Part shown: positions 10,033 through 18,999 of the stretch, piece by piece
Layout: the number at the start of each line of letters is the position of its first letter
How positions within the stretch are numbered: the stretch's first letter is position 1
Origin: JBCCQH01 sp039024435
Lineage (GTDB): Bacteria > Bacteroidota > Bacteroidia > J057 > JADKCL01
Assembly (NCBI GenBank): GCA_039024435.1
Contig: JBCCQH010000028.1
Location: 1 to 64,000, forward strand
Direction of reading: 5' to 3'
Length of the DNA stretch: 64,000 nt
Program-made: the position numbers and the translations under genes
Notes under the pieces: model-generated
The model's input: the letters and a program-made list of their open reading frames with translations, nothing else
Told to the model about the DNA's origin: nothing
Databases searched by the model: none

Positions 10033-11925
10033 GTGGCTTCCAAGCGGTCCCATATCCAACAATGGCTTCCCCTGGGCGTGATTCTCCTGCTCACGTTGGG
10101 GATTTTTGCCCCTTCTCTCAACCATGACTTTGTCAAGTGGGACGATACCGACGTCGTACTGAACAACCCCGTCATTCATAAAGGATTGTCCGCAGAGATG
10201 TTTACCGAGGCCTTCTCCACCCCTTCGGTTGCCGGGCAATATTATCCGGTGACGCTGGTCTCTTTTGCGTTCAATTACTCCCTGGGCGAATTCGAGCCGG
10301 CATCTTACCACGCACTGAATCTGGTGCTCCACCTGCTAAATGTGGGGTTGGTATTTGTGGTTCTGGGGCGGCTCAAGCTGGCCCGGTGGTTGACCGCTTG
10401 GATCGCGCTGCTGTTTGCCATTCACCCGCTGCACGTGGAGCCAGTGGCCTGGATTGCTTCGCGCAAAGACGTCCTCTACCTCTTCTTTATGCTGGGGGCG
10501 TGGTGGAGCTACCTGGAATACCGAGCGGGTGGCTCCCGAAAACGGCTTTTCTACGCCTCGGCGTTGATTTTGATGCTACTTTCTGTGCTTTCCAAGTCGG
10601 CGGCGATTGTGTTTCCCTTTGTGTTGCTGCTGACCGACTATTTTCAGGAGCGGGTCGGACGACGCGCGGCTTTGCGGGAAAAAATCCCCTTCCTGCTGGT
10701 GAGTTTGGTCTTTGTGGGCATCGGAATTGCCGCGCAGGATGCTTCGGGAGCGATTGCTTCTACGGGGGAATTGGGTTTGGTAGAGCGGTTTGTGTACGGC
10801 GGCTTTGCCTTGGCGACCTACCTGGGCAAAGCCTTGGTGCCCTTTGATCTGGCGGCTTATCACCCGTATCCGGTAACCGCCGAGGGGGGCACGCCCAGTT
10901 ATGTCTATCTGGTTGGCATCCTGATCTGGCTGGGGGTGGCAGTTGCGCTTTGGTTGGGGCGCCGCCACCGCCACTTCCTCTTTGGGGCGGGGCTGTTTCT
11001 GCTCGGCATTTTTCCTTTCCTCCAGTTCGTGCCGGTGGGGGCTTCCCTCACGGCAGAGCGGTTCACCTACTTCCCCTATCTGGGTTTGTTTTTCCTGATG
11101 GGGCTGGGATTGCAAGCGCTCCGGCGCAAATTGCCCACCTTCATGCAGCGGGAATTGCCCTGGCAGTTGGGGCTGTTGGTGCTGGCCCTCCCCTGGAGCG
11201 GATTCGCCTGGGCCCAGGTCGGCACTTGGGAAAATGGGGGAACGCTTTGGAGCCAAGTGCTGAAGGTATATCCTGAGTCGGGAGAGGCACTGACCAACCG
11301 CGCGGACTATTACCGGAGCCAGGGGCTTTATAAACGGGCCCTTGCCGATTACGAAACAAGCATCCGGGTAGCGCCAGAGTTTTATGGGGCATTTTTGAAT
11401 CGGGGCATGATGAACCTGGACGCCGGTAATTTCGAAGCGGCCCTGGTCGATTTCAATCGGGTCCTGGCGCTCGACACCAGCCTGACGGAGGGCTACCTGA
11501 ACCGGGGGCTGGTCTTTATGCGCACCAACCGGCACGACTTGGCGGTGGCAGATTTTGACCGGGCGATTGCACAGGATACGGCGGAATACCGGGCGCACTA
11601 CAATCGGGGTTTTATCCGCGGTATCCAGGGCAATTTTTCGGCAGCGGTAGTCGACTTTGATCGGGCAATTGCGCTGCGTCCGGACATCCCAGTGATGTAC
11701 AAGGATCGGGCGATGGCCCACCAGCTCCTGAAAAATTTCAATGCGGCGGTACGAGATTACTCCCGGGCCATCGAGCTGGATCCGGGCTACGGAGAAGCTT
11801 GGGAAGGCCGCGCCGTCGCCCTCCTGCGGGATGGCCAACCGAAGCGGGCGCGGGCGGATGCTCGGCAAGCGCAGCAACTGGGGCGCCAATTGCCGGGGTT
11901 CCTGGTGGAGCAGTTGGGATTGTGA
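10033..11925 (+). CDS. Multispanning membrane protein with C-terminal TPR repeats (TMTC/PMT-C-like)
   Basis: A 630-residue protein. The N-terminal two thirds carry about ten hydrophobic segments. They open with FAPSLNHDFVKWDDTDVVLNN, a pattern shared by the bacterial relatives of TMTC/O-mannosyltransferase (GT-C fold) proteins: an aspartate pair in the first periplasmic loop and HPLHVEPVAWIASRKD further on. From about residue 412 six tetratricopeptide repeats follow (for example AFLNRGMMNLDAGNFEAALV and AHYNRGFIRGIQGNFSAAVV). The start is GTG at 10033; no ATG gives the first membrane helix. The likely role is a lipid-linked sugar glycosyltransferase on the periplasmic side, but the catalytic activity of bacterial members is poorly established, so this is inference from fold. 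Confidence 0.82.
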   Translation: MASKRSHIQQWLPLGVILLLTLGIFAPSLNHDFVKWDDTDVVLNNPVIHKGLSAEMFTEAFSTPSVAGQYYPVTLVSFAFNYSLGEFEPASYHALNLVLHLLNVGLVFVVLGRLKLARWLTAWIALLFAIHPLHVEPVAWIASRKDVLYLFFMLGAWWSYLEYRAGGSRKRLFYASALILMLLSVLSKSAAIVFPFVLLLTDYFQERVGRRAALREKIPFLLVSLVFVGIGIAAQDASGAIASTGELGLVERFVYGGFALATYLGKALVPFDLAAYHPYPVTAEGGTPSYVYLVGILIWLGVAVALWLGRRHRHFLFGAGLFLLGIFPFLQFVPVGASLTAERFTYFPYLGLFFLMGLGLQALRRKLPTFMQRELPWQLGLLVLALPWSGFAWAQVGTWENGGTLWSQVLKVYPESGEALTNRADYYRSQGLYKRALADYETSIRVAPEFYGAFLNRGMMNLDAGNFEAALVDFNRVLALDTSLTEGYLNRGLVFMRTNRHDLAVADFDRAIAQDTAEYRAHYNRGFIRGIQGNFSAAVVDFDRAIALRPDIPVMYKDRAMAHQLLKNFNAAVRDYSRAIELDPGYGEAWEGRAVALLRDGQPKRARADARQAQQLGRQLPGFLVEQLGL

Positions 11926-12030
11926 GGTGAATCGCCCACTCGAGCCACGCAAAGTATCTCCCGGGCGGTTTGGGAATAGGGCTAACCGAACCCAAGAAGG
12001 GCCACCCCGTGGGCAGCCCTCTCGTTCAAG

Positions 12031-12219
12031 TCAATCGTTCGGATCTGGGTCTTCGCTTTTTTTGCCTGCTTTGGGCAGTCGGCCGGCGTCTTTGAGGGCG
12101 CGGTGCAGGATCCATTCGACCTGTCCATTTGCGCTGCGGAACTCGTCCGCCGCCCATTTCTGAATCGCCTCCAACATTTCCGGGTCCAGCCGGAGCACAA
12201 ATTGTTTTTTTCCTGGCAT
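12031..12219 (-). CDS. Arc-family ribbon-helix-helix DNA-binding protein
   Basis: Small 62-residue protein beginning PGKKQFVLRLDPEMLEAIQK. It shows the RHH fold pattern: a short beta strand with alternating polar residues (QFVLRLD), a first helix (PEMLEAIQKWAADEF), then NGQVEWILHRALKD as the second helix. It binds DNA as a dimer in the family. It begins 12 bp after the SPFH-protein gene and is surely co-transcribed with it; this pairing recurs in other bacteria. It is the best candidate for binding the paired palindromes at 13131-13149 upstream of the operon (autoregulation, inferred). Confidence 0.85.
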   Translation of the reverse strand: MPGKKQFVLRLDPEMLEAIQKWAADEFRSANGQVEWILHRALKDAGRLPKAGKKSEDPDPND

Positions 12220-12231
12220 ATTCCTCCCGAT

Positions 12232-13086
12232 TTACTGGTGCAGGGTGCCGGTGTTGATGACCGGGGAAGCGGAGCGCTCGGCGCAAAGCACTACCATGAG
12301 GTTGCTCACCATCGCGGCTTTTTTCTCGTCGTCCAGGTCGACCACATTGTGTGCGTTCAACTCATCGAGGGCCATTTGGACCATGCCTACGGCACCCTCG
12401 ACGATTTTCTGACGGGCTGCGACCACCGCGGTGGCTTGCTGGCGCTGCAACATGGCTCCGGCGATTTCCGAAGCGTAAGCCAGGTAGGAAATCCGCGCTT
12501 CGATGACTTCAATTCCGGCGATTTCGAGCCGCTTCTGGAGCATGTCTTCCAGGAGGTGATTGACCTCTTCGCCCCCATCGCGCAGGGAAATTTCGGCTTC
12601 TTCGTCGTCGAATTTATCGTACGGGAAAGCAGTCGCCAGTTGCCGAACGGCGGATTCACTCTGCACTTTCACGAAGTTTTCGTAGTGATCGACCTCGAAA
12701 GCGGCTTTGTAGGTGTCGCGCACCCGCCAAACGAGGACCGCACCGATCATGACCGGATTGCCCATTTTGTCGTTGACTTTAATGGGGTTTTGGTCCATGT
12801 TGTTGGCGCGGAGGGTTACTCCCTTGCGCACGTAGAATGGATTCACCCAAAAGAATCCGTCCGCCTTAATCGTTCCGGTGTACTTGCCGAAAAGTGTCAT
12901 GACTTTAGACTGATTGGGGTTCACGATGGTAAACCCAATTCCGAGAAATGCGGGCACCACCATGGCGAGCAACAAAGCTTTGGCATGGATGGCCAGCGCC
13001 AATGCGGGGATGCCGAGCAAAGAGATCAAGATTACTCCGACCATTAAATAACCGGATAAAGGCTGGTAAACTTTTTCATTTTTCAT
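12232..13086 (-). CDS. SPFH (stomatin/prohibitin/flotillin) domain membrane protein
   Basis: A 284-residue protein with two adjacent hydrophobic segments near the N-terminus (residues 14-33 and 37-55) and then an SPFH domain that opens GFTIVNPNQSKVMTLFGKYT. The domain continues through GFFWVNPFYVRKGVTLRANN and an alpha-helical segment rich in Ala/Glu/Gln (AYASEIAGAMLQRQQATAVV). SPFH proteins oligomerise into membrane-associated scaffolds. It is the first gene of a two-gene operon with the RHH regulator. It is distinct from floA elsewhere in this window, so the genome has at least two SPFH-class scaffolds. Confidence 0.92.
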   Translation of the reverse strand: MKNEKVYQPLSGYLMVGVILISLLGIPALALAIHAKALLLAMVVPAFLGIGFTIVNPNQSKVMTLFGKYTGTIKADGFFWVNPFYVRKGVTLRANNMDQNPIKVNDKMGNPVMIGAVLVWRVRDTYKAAFEVDHYENFVKVQSESAVRQLATAFPYDKFDDEEAEISLRDGGEEVNHLLEDMLQKRLEIAGIEVIEARISYLAYASEIAGAMLQRQQATAVVAARQKIVEGAVGMVQMALDELNAHNVVDLDDEKKAAMVSNLMVVLCAERSASPVINTGTLHQ

Positions 13087-13130
13087 GGCCGTCTGATAAA
13101 GAGATTATAGAAAGTTATGCGATTCTAATA

Positions 13131-13149
13131 TGATATCAAATTGATATCA
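13131..13149. promoter_or_regulatory. Paired palindromic operator upstream of SPFH-RHH operon
   Basis: Two copies of the self-complementary octamer TGATATCA (13131-13138 and 13142-13149) sit with centres exactly 11 bp apart, 45 bp upstream of the SPFH start. One-turn spacing is what cooperative RHH dimers prefer. The site lies between the operon and the divergent lipoprotein gene and could serve both. The binding protein is inferred from the operon's own RHH gene. Confidence 0.6.
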
Positions 13150-13262
13150 TTACAATTTGTATATGATTACGCAAAATTGCAAGAAAAGTTGCGTTTTTCG
13201 CCCGCTCAGTGAGTCGAAATATTTTGCGATCTTGCGGCCAGGCAAACGCAATGCTCAACGTT

Positions 13263-13667
13263 ATGAAAATCAATCATTTCCTGCTGGCATCTTCTTGGAT
13301 CCTGATTTTATTGCTTCCAGCTTGCAAGTCCAATGGCCCAGGCAATCCGCAAACCCCGGAAGGCACCCTGCGCGCCTTGATTAGCGCCATTGAGGACGAA
13401 GACTTCGCCAGGTACCGCGCGCTTTGGCATCCCGAACGGGTCAAAACGGAAGGAATGATTGAAAAATTGCAAACCGATCCTTCGGAGTGGAAAGACCTAC
13501 AAGCCCGCGTGCGCGGGAAATATACCATCGAAACCCAGCAGATTCGCGATCAAGCGCGTCCGCCCCGCTGTCGGATGCGCGTGGTCAGCCCCGAGGCAAA
13601 AGGCGGTGGTATCGGCAGCCTGCGGATGGTTCAGGTGGACGGTCGGTGGCTGATGTGGTCTTGGTAG
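13263..13667 (+). CDS. Small lipoprotein, NTF2/SnoaL-like
   Basis: A 134-residue exported lipoprotein. The signal peptide MKINHFLLASSWILILLLPACKS ends in the lipobox LPAC with Cys at about residue 21. The remainder (PEGTLRALISAIEDEDFARY, then VDGRWLMWSW at the C-terminus) has the pattern of NTF2-like small domains of the DUF4878/SnoaL kind. An alternative ATG four codons upstream (13251) exists. Function unknown. It is divergent from the SPFH operon. Confidence 0.65.
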   Translation: MKINHFLLASSWILILLLPACKSNGPGNPQTPEGTLRALISAIEDEDFARYRALWHPERVKTEGMIEKLQTDPSEWKDLQARVRGKYTIETQQIRDQARPPRCRMRVVSPEAKGGGIGSLRMVQVDGRWLMWSW

Positions 13668-13738
13668 GCTGCGGGTCCGCCCGGGATGCTGTTCCCACCC
13701 CATTCGCATTTCCCGGAAAATCCATTATTTTTAGTGCT

Positions 13739-14602
13739 ATGCCTCGGATTATTTGCCTGGCCTTTCTCTTTGCTGCGATGTACCTGCTCCCTCGGGCCCA
13801 GAGCCTGGATGCGGCGGCTCACCGCGCGCTGCGGCGCAGCCTCCAAGAACAGGCCTACAACGCCCCTACGCCGGTGATGGAGGGCTATGCGGGATTGCAA
13901 CAGCAAGAAATGGGCTATTTTGCGCGGGATACCTTTACCATGACCTGGCGCATGGATCCTCAGAATCTCTCCGCTGAGTTTGATTCGACGGCGCACACCT
14001 GGACGGTGCGATTTGATCCCACCTGGGCGAATGGCCGCACCTCTCCCCTGCCCGAGCGGTACGAATTGCGGGGCAACAGTTGCCGGGAGGCGGGCGGTCC
14101 GGGCGTGTACCTGGAAGATTTGGACCTGCGCTTCACCCTGGACGAAGAATTCAAAATTTTAGCGGCCGAACCGAGTATCAAGGTGCGCCGCGAAGGGCAA
14201 ATCCGGCAACTGGATGACTATGAAGTGACGGAGATTGACTTGGCCGAATGTCTGAAGGTGACCTATATGGGGGAAGAATACACCAAGCCGTTCATGGTGG
14301 GACGCAATTTCCGCAAAGTCCAGAAGATGCTGCGGCGCGCGGCGACCGAACAAGAAAGCATTTCCCAGATCATCGACCGGGCGGTGCGGGAAAAGTACGC
14401 GGGATTCCGCATTCTCACCCTGGAAATCGGTTATGCCACGGACCGGGTGCGCTGGTTTCGGGCCAATGCACTTTCGGAAACGCTCACCACCTACGGGCGC
14501 TTCACCGCGGCAACGGGTCCCCAAGAGTTGCAGTTTGAGGTGACGGTCCGCTTTCCGGAAGGAGAAGTCGCGGAAGTCGATTTGGTACGGATCTTCAAAT
14601 AA
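13739..14602 (+). CDS. Secreted hypothetical protein
   Basis: A 287-residue protein with a cleavable-looking signal peptide (PRIICLAFLFAAMYLLPRAQS). No family is recognised. The body alternates predicted beta strands (AHTWTVRFDPTWAN, FEVTVRFPEGEVAEVDLVRI) with one helix (FRKVQKMLRRAATEQESISQ). The frame stays open further upstream, but that part overlaps the lipoprotein gene in another frame. The ATG at 13739 is chosen because it directly precedes the signal peptide. It probably forms a short unit with the lipoprotein 71 bp upstream. Function cannot be stated. Confidence 0.7.
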   Translation: MPRIICLAFLFAAMYLLPRAQSLDAAAHRALRRSLQEQAYNAPTPVMEGYAGLQQQEMGYFARDTFTMTWRMDPQNLSAEFDSTAHTWTVRFDPTWANGRTSPLPERYELRGNSCREAGGPGVYLEDLDLRFTLDEEFKILAAEPSIKVRREGQIRQLDDYEVTEIDLAECLKVTYMGEEYTKPFMVGRNFRKVQKMLRRAATEQESISQIIDRAVREKYAGFRILTLEIGYATDRVRWFRANALSETLTTYGRFTAATGPQELQFEVTVRFPEGEVAEVDLVRIFK

Positions 14603-14651
14603 TCACCTCCCCAATCCCTTTCCTCGCGACCACCGGCGGGCCGGTCCGGGA

Positions 14652-15236
14652 TCAACCGTGAATCGTCTCGGAGATACCGTAGTTCGAAATGATGCTGGCT
14701 TCGTATTCTAGCCACTCCTCCCAGCGCTTATCTACCGCTTCAGGGTCGAGGTACTGCTTGGCCAACTTGATGAAAGTAATGTAATGCCGCGCTTCGGAAG
14801 CCATGAGATCGTAGTAAAACTGCGCCAGTTCGCGGTCCTCGATGTGGTCGTGAAGGACTTTGAACCGCTCACAACTGCGCGCTTCGATCATGGCGGCAAA
14901 CAGCAGTTTGTCCATCATCATCGTTTCCCGGCCCAGCCCTTTGCGGACAAATTTCATCAAGTCGCGCACGTAAGGGTCCTTGCGTTCCCGTCCCAGCGTA
15001 AAGCCCCGCTGTTCGATGAGCAGGTGTACCATTTTGAAGTGGGCGAGCTCTTCCCGGGCCAGGTCAACCATGGTTTTTACCAGTTCCGGATACTCGGGAA
15101 AGTTCACCATGAGGGAGATTGCATGCGAAGCTGCTTTTTGCTCACAATAGGCGTGATCGGTGAGGATTTCCTCTATGTTCTGCTCAACCGCATTTTTTAC
15201 CCAGCGGGGATCGGTTTTGAGTTTGAGTCCTAGCAT
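14652..15236 (-). CDS. miaE: tRNA-(ms2io6A)-hydroxylase MiaE-like
   Basis: Diiron oxygenase of the ferritin-like class that hydroxylates the isopentenyl group of modified A37 in tRNAs. The protein is 194 residues. Iron ligands expected from the family are visible in order: HAYCEQKAASHA, then LAREELAHFKMVH (E-E-x-x-H), then IEARSCERF, and SEARHYITF. It begins 9 bp after the AAA ATPase stop, so it is co-transcribed with that gene and probably with purL. The family is also widespread in organisms where the exact substrate has not been tested. Confidence 0.9.
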   Translation of the reverse strand: MLGLKLKTDPRWVKNAVEQNIEEILTDHAYCEQKAASHAISLMVNFPEYPELVKTMVDLAREELAHFKMVHLLIEQRGFTLGRERKDPYVRDLMKFVRKGLGRETMMMDKLLFAAMIEARSCERFKVLHDHIEDRELAQFYYDLMASEARHYITFIKLAKQYLDPEAVDKRWEEWLEYEASIISNYGISETIHG

Positions 15237-15245
15237 GGTATTGTT

Positions 15246-16418
15246 TCAGTTGTGGGATTTCATATACAAATAAGTGAGATAGAGCCGGTTCGTAAATCGG
15301 TACGACCCGCGCGGCAGCTCCGGCGGCTGGGTCAGGATACCAAGTTCTCGTAATTTTCGCAATAAATTTCCAAAAACGCGCTTTTCTTCTTCCGTCAGAC
15401 CAGATTCAATTTCTCTTTTGGTAAAATCAAACGCCAAATGTTGCCCAATCTTTCCGATGATGGAGCGGTAGCGTTCGCTGCGGACGACGTTATAAAATTT
15501 GGGATCAAGATATTTTTTACCAATGCGTTCCGAAGCATCCAAAATCCCGTTCTGGGCATCGCGCTCAGTGATAATCCCCGAGTTGGTTTGCCAAAATACA
15601 GCGTCACCAATCTCCGGCATCATGATCGGCAGACCAGAACAAAATCCTACCATTAACCGCATGGCCGCTTCCTCCAATTCCATCCCTGCCTCTTCAAAGC
15701 GATTCTGGTAAAATTGGATGATCTCCTCGTCGGTGAGCCGCCCAATCTCCAAAATCTGAAAAATCCGCATCAGCGAAGGCGGTTGCTTGAACAACAGATC
15801 CCGTTTTTCGGGAAGCCCAATCAACAAAAAGAAGACCGGAAACCCCGCAGAAGAAACGTTGACCCGGTCCCACATGCTTTTGAACCAATTGGCAAATTCC
15901 CCGGAACTAATTGCGCCGTTGATGTCATCCAAGATGATCAAAATGCCACTTTTGTGGTGCTTGATTTTTTCGTGAAAGGCCGCAATGGCTTCCGGAAAAT
16001 CGGATACCAATGCCGATAGCTGATCTTGATTGGGCTTGAACTTGACGTTTACCCCAAACAAGCCGACTTCTTCGATGCGGTCCCCAAAAAGGCTGGAAAC
16101 CTTGTCGTACAGGTTTTCACTGCGGGCTTTTTTCGCCAATTCGGTAAACACTTGTTGGATGATCCCTTCAAGCGAATGGACGCCGCTGAGGAAGGTATGC
16201 ACGGACAAAAGGTGCCGATTGGACTCAGCCAATCGCGAGATGAATCCGGCCAGGGACGTTTTCCCTACGCCACAATCACCGATGAGGAAAAGGCTTTGTG
16301 GCTTTCCGTATTGGACTTGACGTAGATAACGATCCACTTCTGTGATCTGGCTTTCCCGACCGACAAACATGCCGGGGGATACGGGTTTTCCAGGTTCAAA
16401 AGGGCTGTATTCCTTCAT
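15246..16418 (-). CDS. AAA/STAND-type P-loop ATPase
   Basis: A 390-residue ATPase. After FVGRESQITEVDRYL (a typical lead-in to archaeal-type and Orc/Cdc6-like ATPases) comes Walker A GDCGVGKT at residues 47-54. Walker B is GILIILDDING near residue 160, and sensor-1 is in VFFLLIGLPEKRDLL. The C-terminal third looks like a winged helix (LTEEEKRVFGNLLRKLRELG, then FTNRLYLTYLYMK). No sensor domain or nuclease domain is seen. It lies 43 bp after purL and 9 bp before miaE. Its role is unknown; the placement between a purine enzyme and a tRNA modifier is probably convenience of transcription. Confidence 0.75.
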   Translation of the reverse strand: MKEYSPFEPGKPVSPGMFVGRESQITEVDRYLRQVQYGKPQSLFLIGDCGVGKTSLAGFISRLAESNRHLLSVHTFLSGVHSLEGIIQQVFTELAKKARSENLYDKVSSLFGDRIEEVGLFGVNVKFKPNQDQLSALVSDFPEAIAAFHEKIKHHKSGILIILDDINGAISSGEFANWFKSMWDRVNVSSAGFPVFFLLIGLPEKRDLLFKQPPSLMRIFQILEIGRLTDEEIIQFYQNRFEEAGMELEEAAMRLMVGFCSGLPIMMPEIGDAVFWQTNSGIITERDAQNGILDASERIGKKYLDPKFYNVVRSERYRSIIGKIGQHLAFDFTKREIESGLTEEEKRVFGNLLRKLRELGILTQPPELPRGSYRFTNRLYLTYLYMKSHN

Positions 16419-16461
16419 CTTGGGGTGCGACTGCTCCCGGAAAATAGCGATTTTCTCCCGT

Positions 16462-18696
16462 TCAGACTTGAAGTTTGTTCTGCAACGTATTCAGATAGAT
16501 TTCCTTGTATTCGGTCACGTGCCCAAAGTCTTCATCGTCGATGTCGATATCGCCGGAGGTGACTTCTCCGAGAATCAATAGCGGTATGCCGGCATCGTGC
16601 ATCACCGTTTCAAAATCGTCCTGCTTCTTTTGGGCGACGGAAACCACCGCACGGCCCCCGCTTTCGCCAAATAAGAAGGCATCTGGCCGGATCGAATCGT
16701 CAATCAGGATGTTGAATCCGAGATTTCGGGGAAAAGAGGATTCTAGTAAGGCCACTGCGAGCCCACCTTCGGATACGTCATGGGCACTCTGAACAAATCC
16801 TTGGGTGATGGCATCGTTCAGCGTCCGGCACAAGGCAACTTCTTCCTCCAGGTTTACGTAAGGGGCGGGACTGAGCTTTACCTTGTGGTAATGGTAAAGG
16901 TACTCGCTGCTGTTGATGTCTTCCACATAGGGACCAACCAGGTAAATGAGGTCGCCAGGCCGCTTGAAGTCAAGGGTCATCATCTGCTCGATGCCATTCT
17001 CCAACAGTCCCACCATGCCGATCGTTGGGGTGGGATCGACCGGGCCATCGTCGGTGCTTTGGTTGTAGAAACTGACGTTGCCTCCGGTAACCGGCGTGCC
17101 AAAAGCTTCACAGGCCACGCCCATGCCTTTGATCGCCGAGGCAAATTGCCAGTAGACCCCGGGTTTGTAGGGGTTGCCGAAGTTGAGGCAGTTGGTTACG
17201 CCGAGGGGGATGCCACCCGAGCAGGCAATGTTGCGGGCAGCTTCCGCAACCGCGAGGGCGCAGCCCGCATAAGGGTCGGCCTTGACGTAGCGGCTGTTAC
17301 AATCGGTCGTCACGGCTAGGGCCTTGTTGGTGCCTTTGATCCGGACCACGGCCGCATCGCTGGGCCGGTTGGTGCTCATATTGGCGGTGCCGACCGTGCT
17401 GTCGTATTGCTCGGTGACCCAGCGCTTGGAAGCCACGGAGGGAAGACCACACAGAAATTCCATTACCCGCCAAAGTTCTTCAACTTCGGGGACATTATCG
17501 ATGTGGTATTTTTCGATGTCCATTACGTAGGCGGGCAGCGATTGATCGCGGGTGTAGACGGGGGCTCCCCCCCCCAGCACCAGGGATTGGGCGGGCACTT
17601 CGGCCACCACTTCGCCGTGCAGGTGGTAGCGCAGAGTATCACCTTGGGTGACTATGCCGATCTGGGCGTATTCGATGTCCCATTTCTCGAAAATGTCGAT
17701 GGCGGGTTGTTCCTTGCCTTTTTCTAGGACGATCAACATTCGTTCCTGGCTCTCCGAGAGGAGGATTTCGAAAGGCTTCATGTTTTCCTGGCGCGTGGGG
17801 ACTTTGTCCAGCCAAACGTCCATGCCGCACTCACCTTTGGCTGACATTTCGGAGGTGGAACAGGTGATGCCGGCTGCACCCATATCCTGAACCCCAACGA
17901 CGGTTCCGGTAGCGATCACTTCTAAGGTGGCTTCCAGCAGCAATTTTTCCTGGAAAGGGTCACCGACCTGTACACTGGGGAGGTCGTTTGCCGAATCTTC
18001 CGTAATGTCACCGGAGGCAAAGGTCGCCCCGTGAATGCCGTCTTTGCCGGTGCGTGAACCCACAATGAACACCGGATTGCCGGCGCCAGTCGCAATCGCG
18101 GACGCGGTCTGGCCGTGCTTCACGATGCCCACTGACATGGCGTTGACGAGGGGATTCGTATTGTAGCAGTCATCAAAGTAGATTTCGCCGGCCACGGTTG
18201 GAACGCCAAACGCATTGCCGTAGTCGCCAATGCCCTTGACCACGCCTTTGAGCAGGTGGCGCGTCTTGGGCAGGTCCAGATTGCCAAACCGCAGCGAATT
18301 CAAACTGCAGATCGGGCGGGCACCCATGGAAAAAATATCCCGGTGGATGCCCCCCACCCCGGTGGCCGCACCCTGGTAGGGTTCGATGGCACTTGGGTGA
18401 TTGTGGGACTCAATCTTGAAGCAGACCGCCAAGCCGTCACCGATGTCCATCAAGCCGGCATTTTCCTCTCCCGCTCCCGCGAGTACCCGCGGTGACTCCT
18501 TGGGCAGCTTTTTGAGTTGCAGAATGGAGTTTTTGTAGGAACAATGCTCGCTCCACATCACCGAATAGATGGACAGTTCCGTGAAATTGGGCACCCGGCC
18601 CAGAATTTCAATGATCTTGTCAAATTCTTCGGGAAGCAAGCCCAATTGCTTGGCTTGTTCTAGGGTGGCAGGATTCTCGACCAGTTTTTGGCTCAT
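16462..18696 (-). CDS. purL: Phosphoribosylformylglycinamidine synthase subunit PurL (small form)
   Basis: Fourth step of purine synthesis: ATP-dependent amidation of FGAR to FGAM, working with PurS and PurQ in the cytoplasm. At 744 residues it is the small type, lacking the glutaminase domain, so PurQ must be encoded elsewhere. Early residues SVMWSEHCSYKNS and GIGDGLAVCFKIESHNHPS carry the catalytic His and metal site. VGGIHRDIFSMGARP, DMGAAGITCSTSEMSAKGE and later SAHDVSEGGLAVALLESSF are the paired AIRS-like ATP-binding domains. The start at 18696 (MSQKLVENPATLEQ) is preferred over the longer open frame because the extra residues have no family match and would cover the promoter. Confidence 0.97.
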   Translation of the reverse strand: MSQKLVENPATLEQAKQLGLLPEEFDKIIEILGRVPNFTELSIYSVMWSEHCSYKNSILQLKKLPKESPRVLAGAGEENAGLMDIGDGLAVCFKIESHNHPSAIEPYQGAATGVGGIHRDIFSMGARPICSLNSLRFGNLDLPKTRHLLKGVVKGIGDYGNAFGVPTVAGEIYFDDCYNTNPLVNAMSVGIVKHGQTASAIATGAGNPVFIVGSRTGKDGIHGATFASGDITEDSANDLPSVQVGDPFQEKLLLEATLEVIATGTVVGVQDMGAAGITCSTSEMSAKGECGMDVWLDKVPTRQENMKPFEILLSESQERMLIVLEKGKEQPAIDIFEKWDIEYAQIGIVTQGDTLRYHLHGEVVAEVPAQSLVLGGGAPVYTRDQSLPAYVMDIEKYHIDNVPEVEELWRVMEFLCGLPSVASKRWVTEQYDSTVGTANMSTNRPSDAAVVRIKGTNKALAVTTDCNSRYVKADPYAGCALAVAEAARNIACSGGIPLGVTNCLNFGNPYKPGVYWQFASAIKGMGVACEAFGTPVTGGNVSFYNQSTDDGPVDPTPTIGMVGLLENGIEQMMTLDFKRPGDLIYLVGPYVEDINSSEYLYHYHKVKLSPAPYVNLEEEVALCRTLNDAITQGFVQSAHDVSEGGLAVALLESSFPRNLGFNILIDDSIRPDAFLFGESGGRAVVSVAQKKQDDFETVMHDAGIPLLILGEVTSGDIDIDDEDFGHVTEYKEIYLNTLQNKLQV

Positions 18697-18733
18697 GGCG
18701 ATTGATTTGCGCTGACAGCTTCGAATTAAAACG

Positions 18734-18741
18734 CAAAGGTA
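18734..18741 (-). promoter_or_regulatory. Candidate -7 box of purL promoter
   Basis: Read on the minus strand this is TACCTTTG, matching TAnnTTTG, 38 bp upstream of the purL start. Confidence 0.45.
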
Positions 18742-18858
18742 CAAAATCGGCCGGGAAAGGCACCCGGAATTTTAACGCAGTCCTGATGGGGGTTAGGGGT
18801 GGATGGGGGGGATTGACAAATCTTGGACCGCATCCTAATTTGCCGCAACGTACCGGGC

Positions 18859-18999
18859 ATGGGTACCCAGATCGGCCCGATGGATGACTACCAACAAAAA
18901 ATCGTGCGGGTATACCTGGAGGAGAGCTTTAAAGTTAGTGATGCGTGGATGCACTCGCCTAATTTTGAATCTGCGGCATTGGAACCGATGCAAAATTAA
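18859..18999 (+). pseudogene. Possible 46-residue gene fragment
   Basis: The frame starting MGTQIGPMDDYQQKIVRVYL reads like natural protein (helix followed by a WMHSPNF turn) and ends at TAA. The C-terminal half vaguely recalls the end of DUF2384/MbcA-type antitoxins, but the expected LGG-x-x-P continuation is missing. It may be a remnant, a tiny real gene or chance. Confidence 0.2.

Noticed and set aside
10033..11925. TPR protein as a BtubC (bacterial kinesin light chain) partner of the tubulins
   Set aside because: It is 27 kb away, has a large multispanning membrane part, and its TPRs are of the ordinary kind. No BtubC-like gene is seen beside the tubulin operons.
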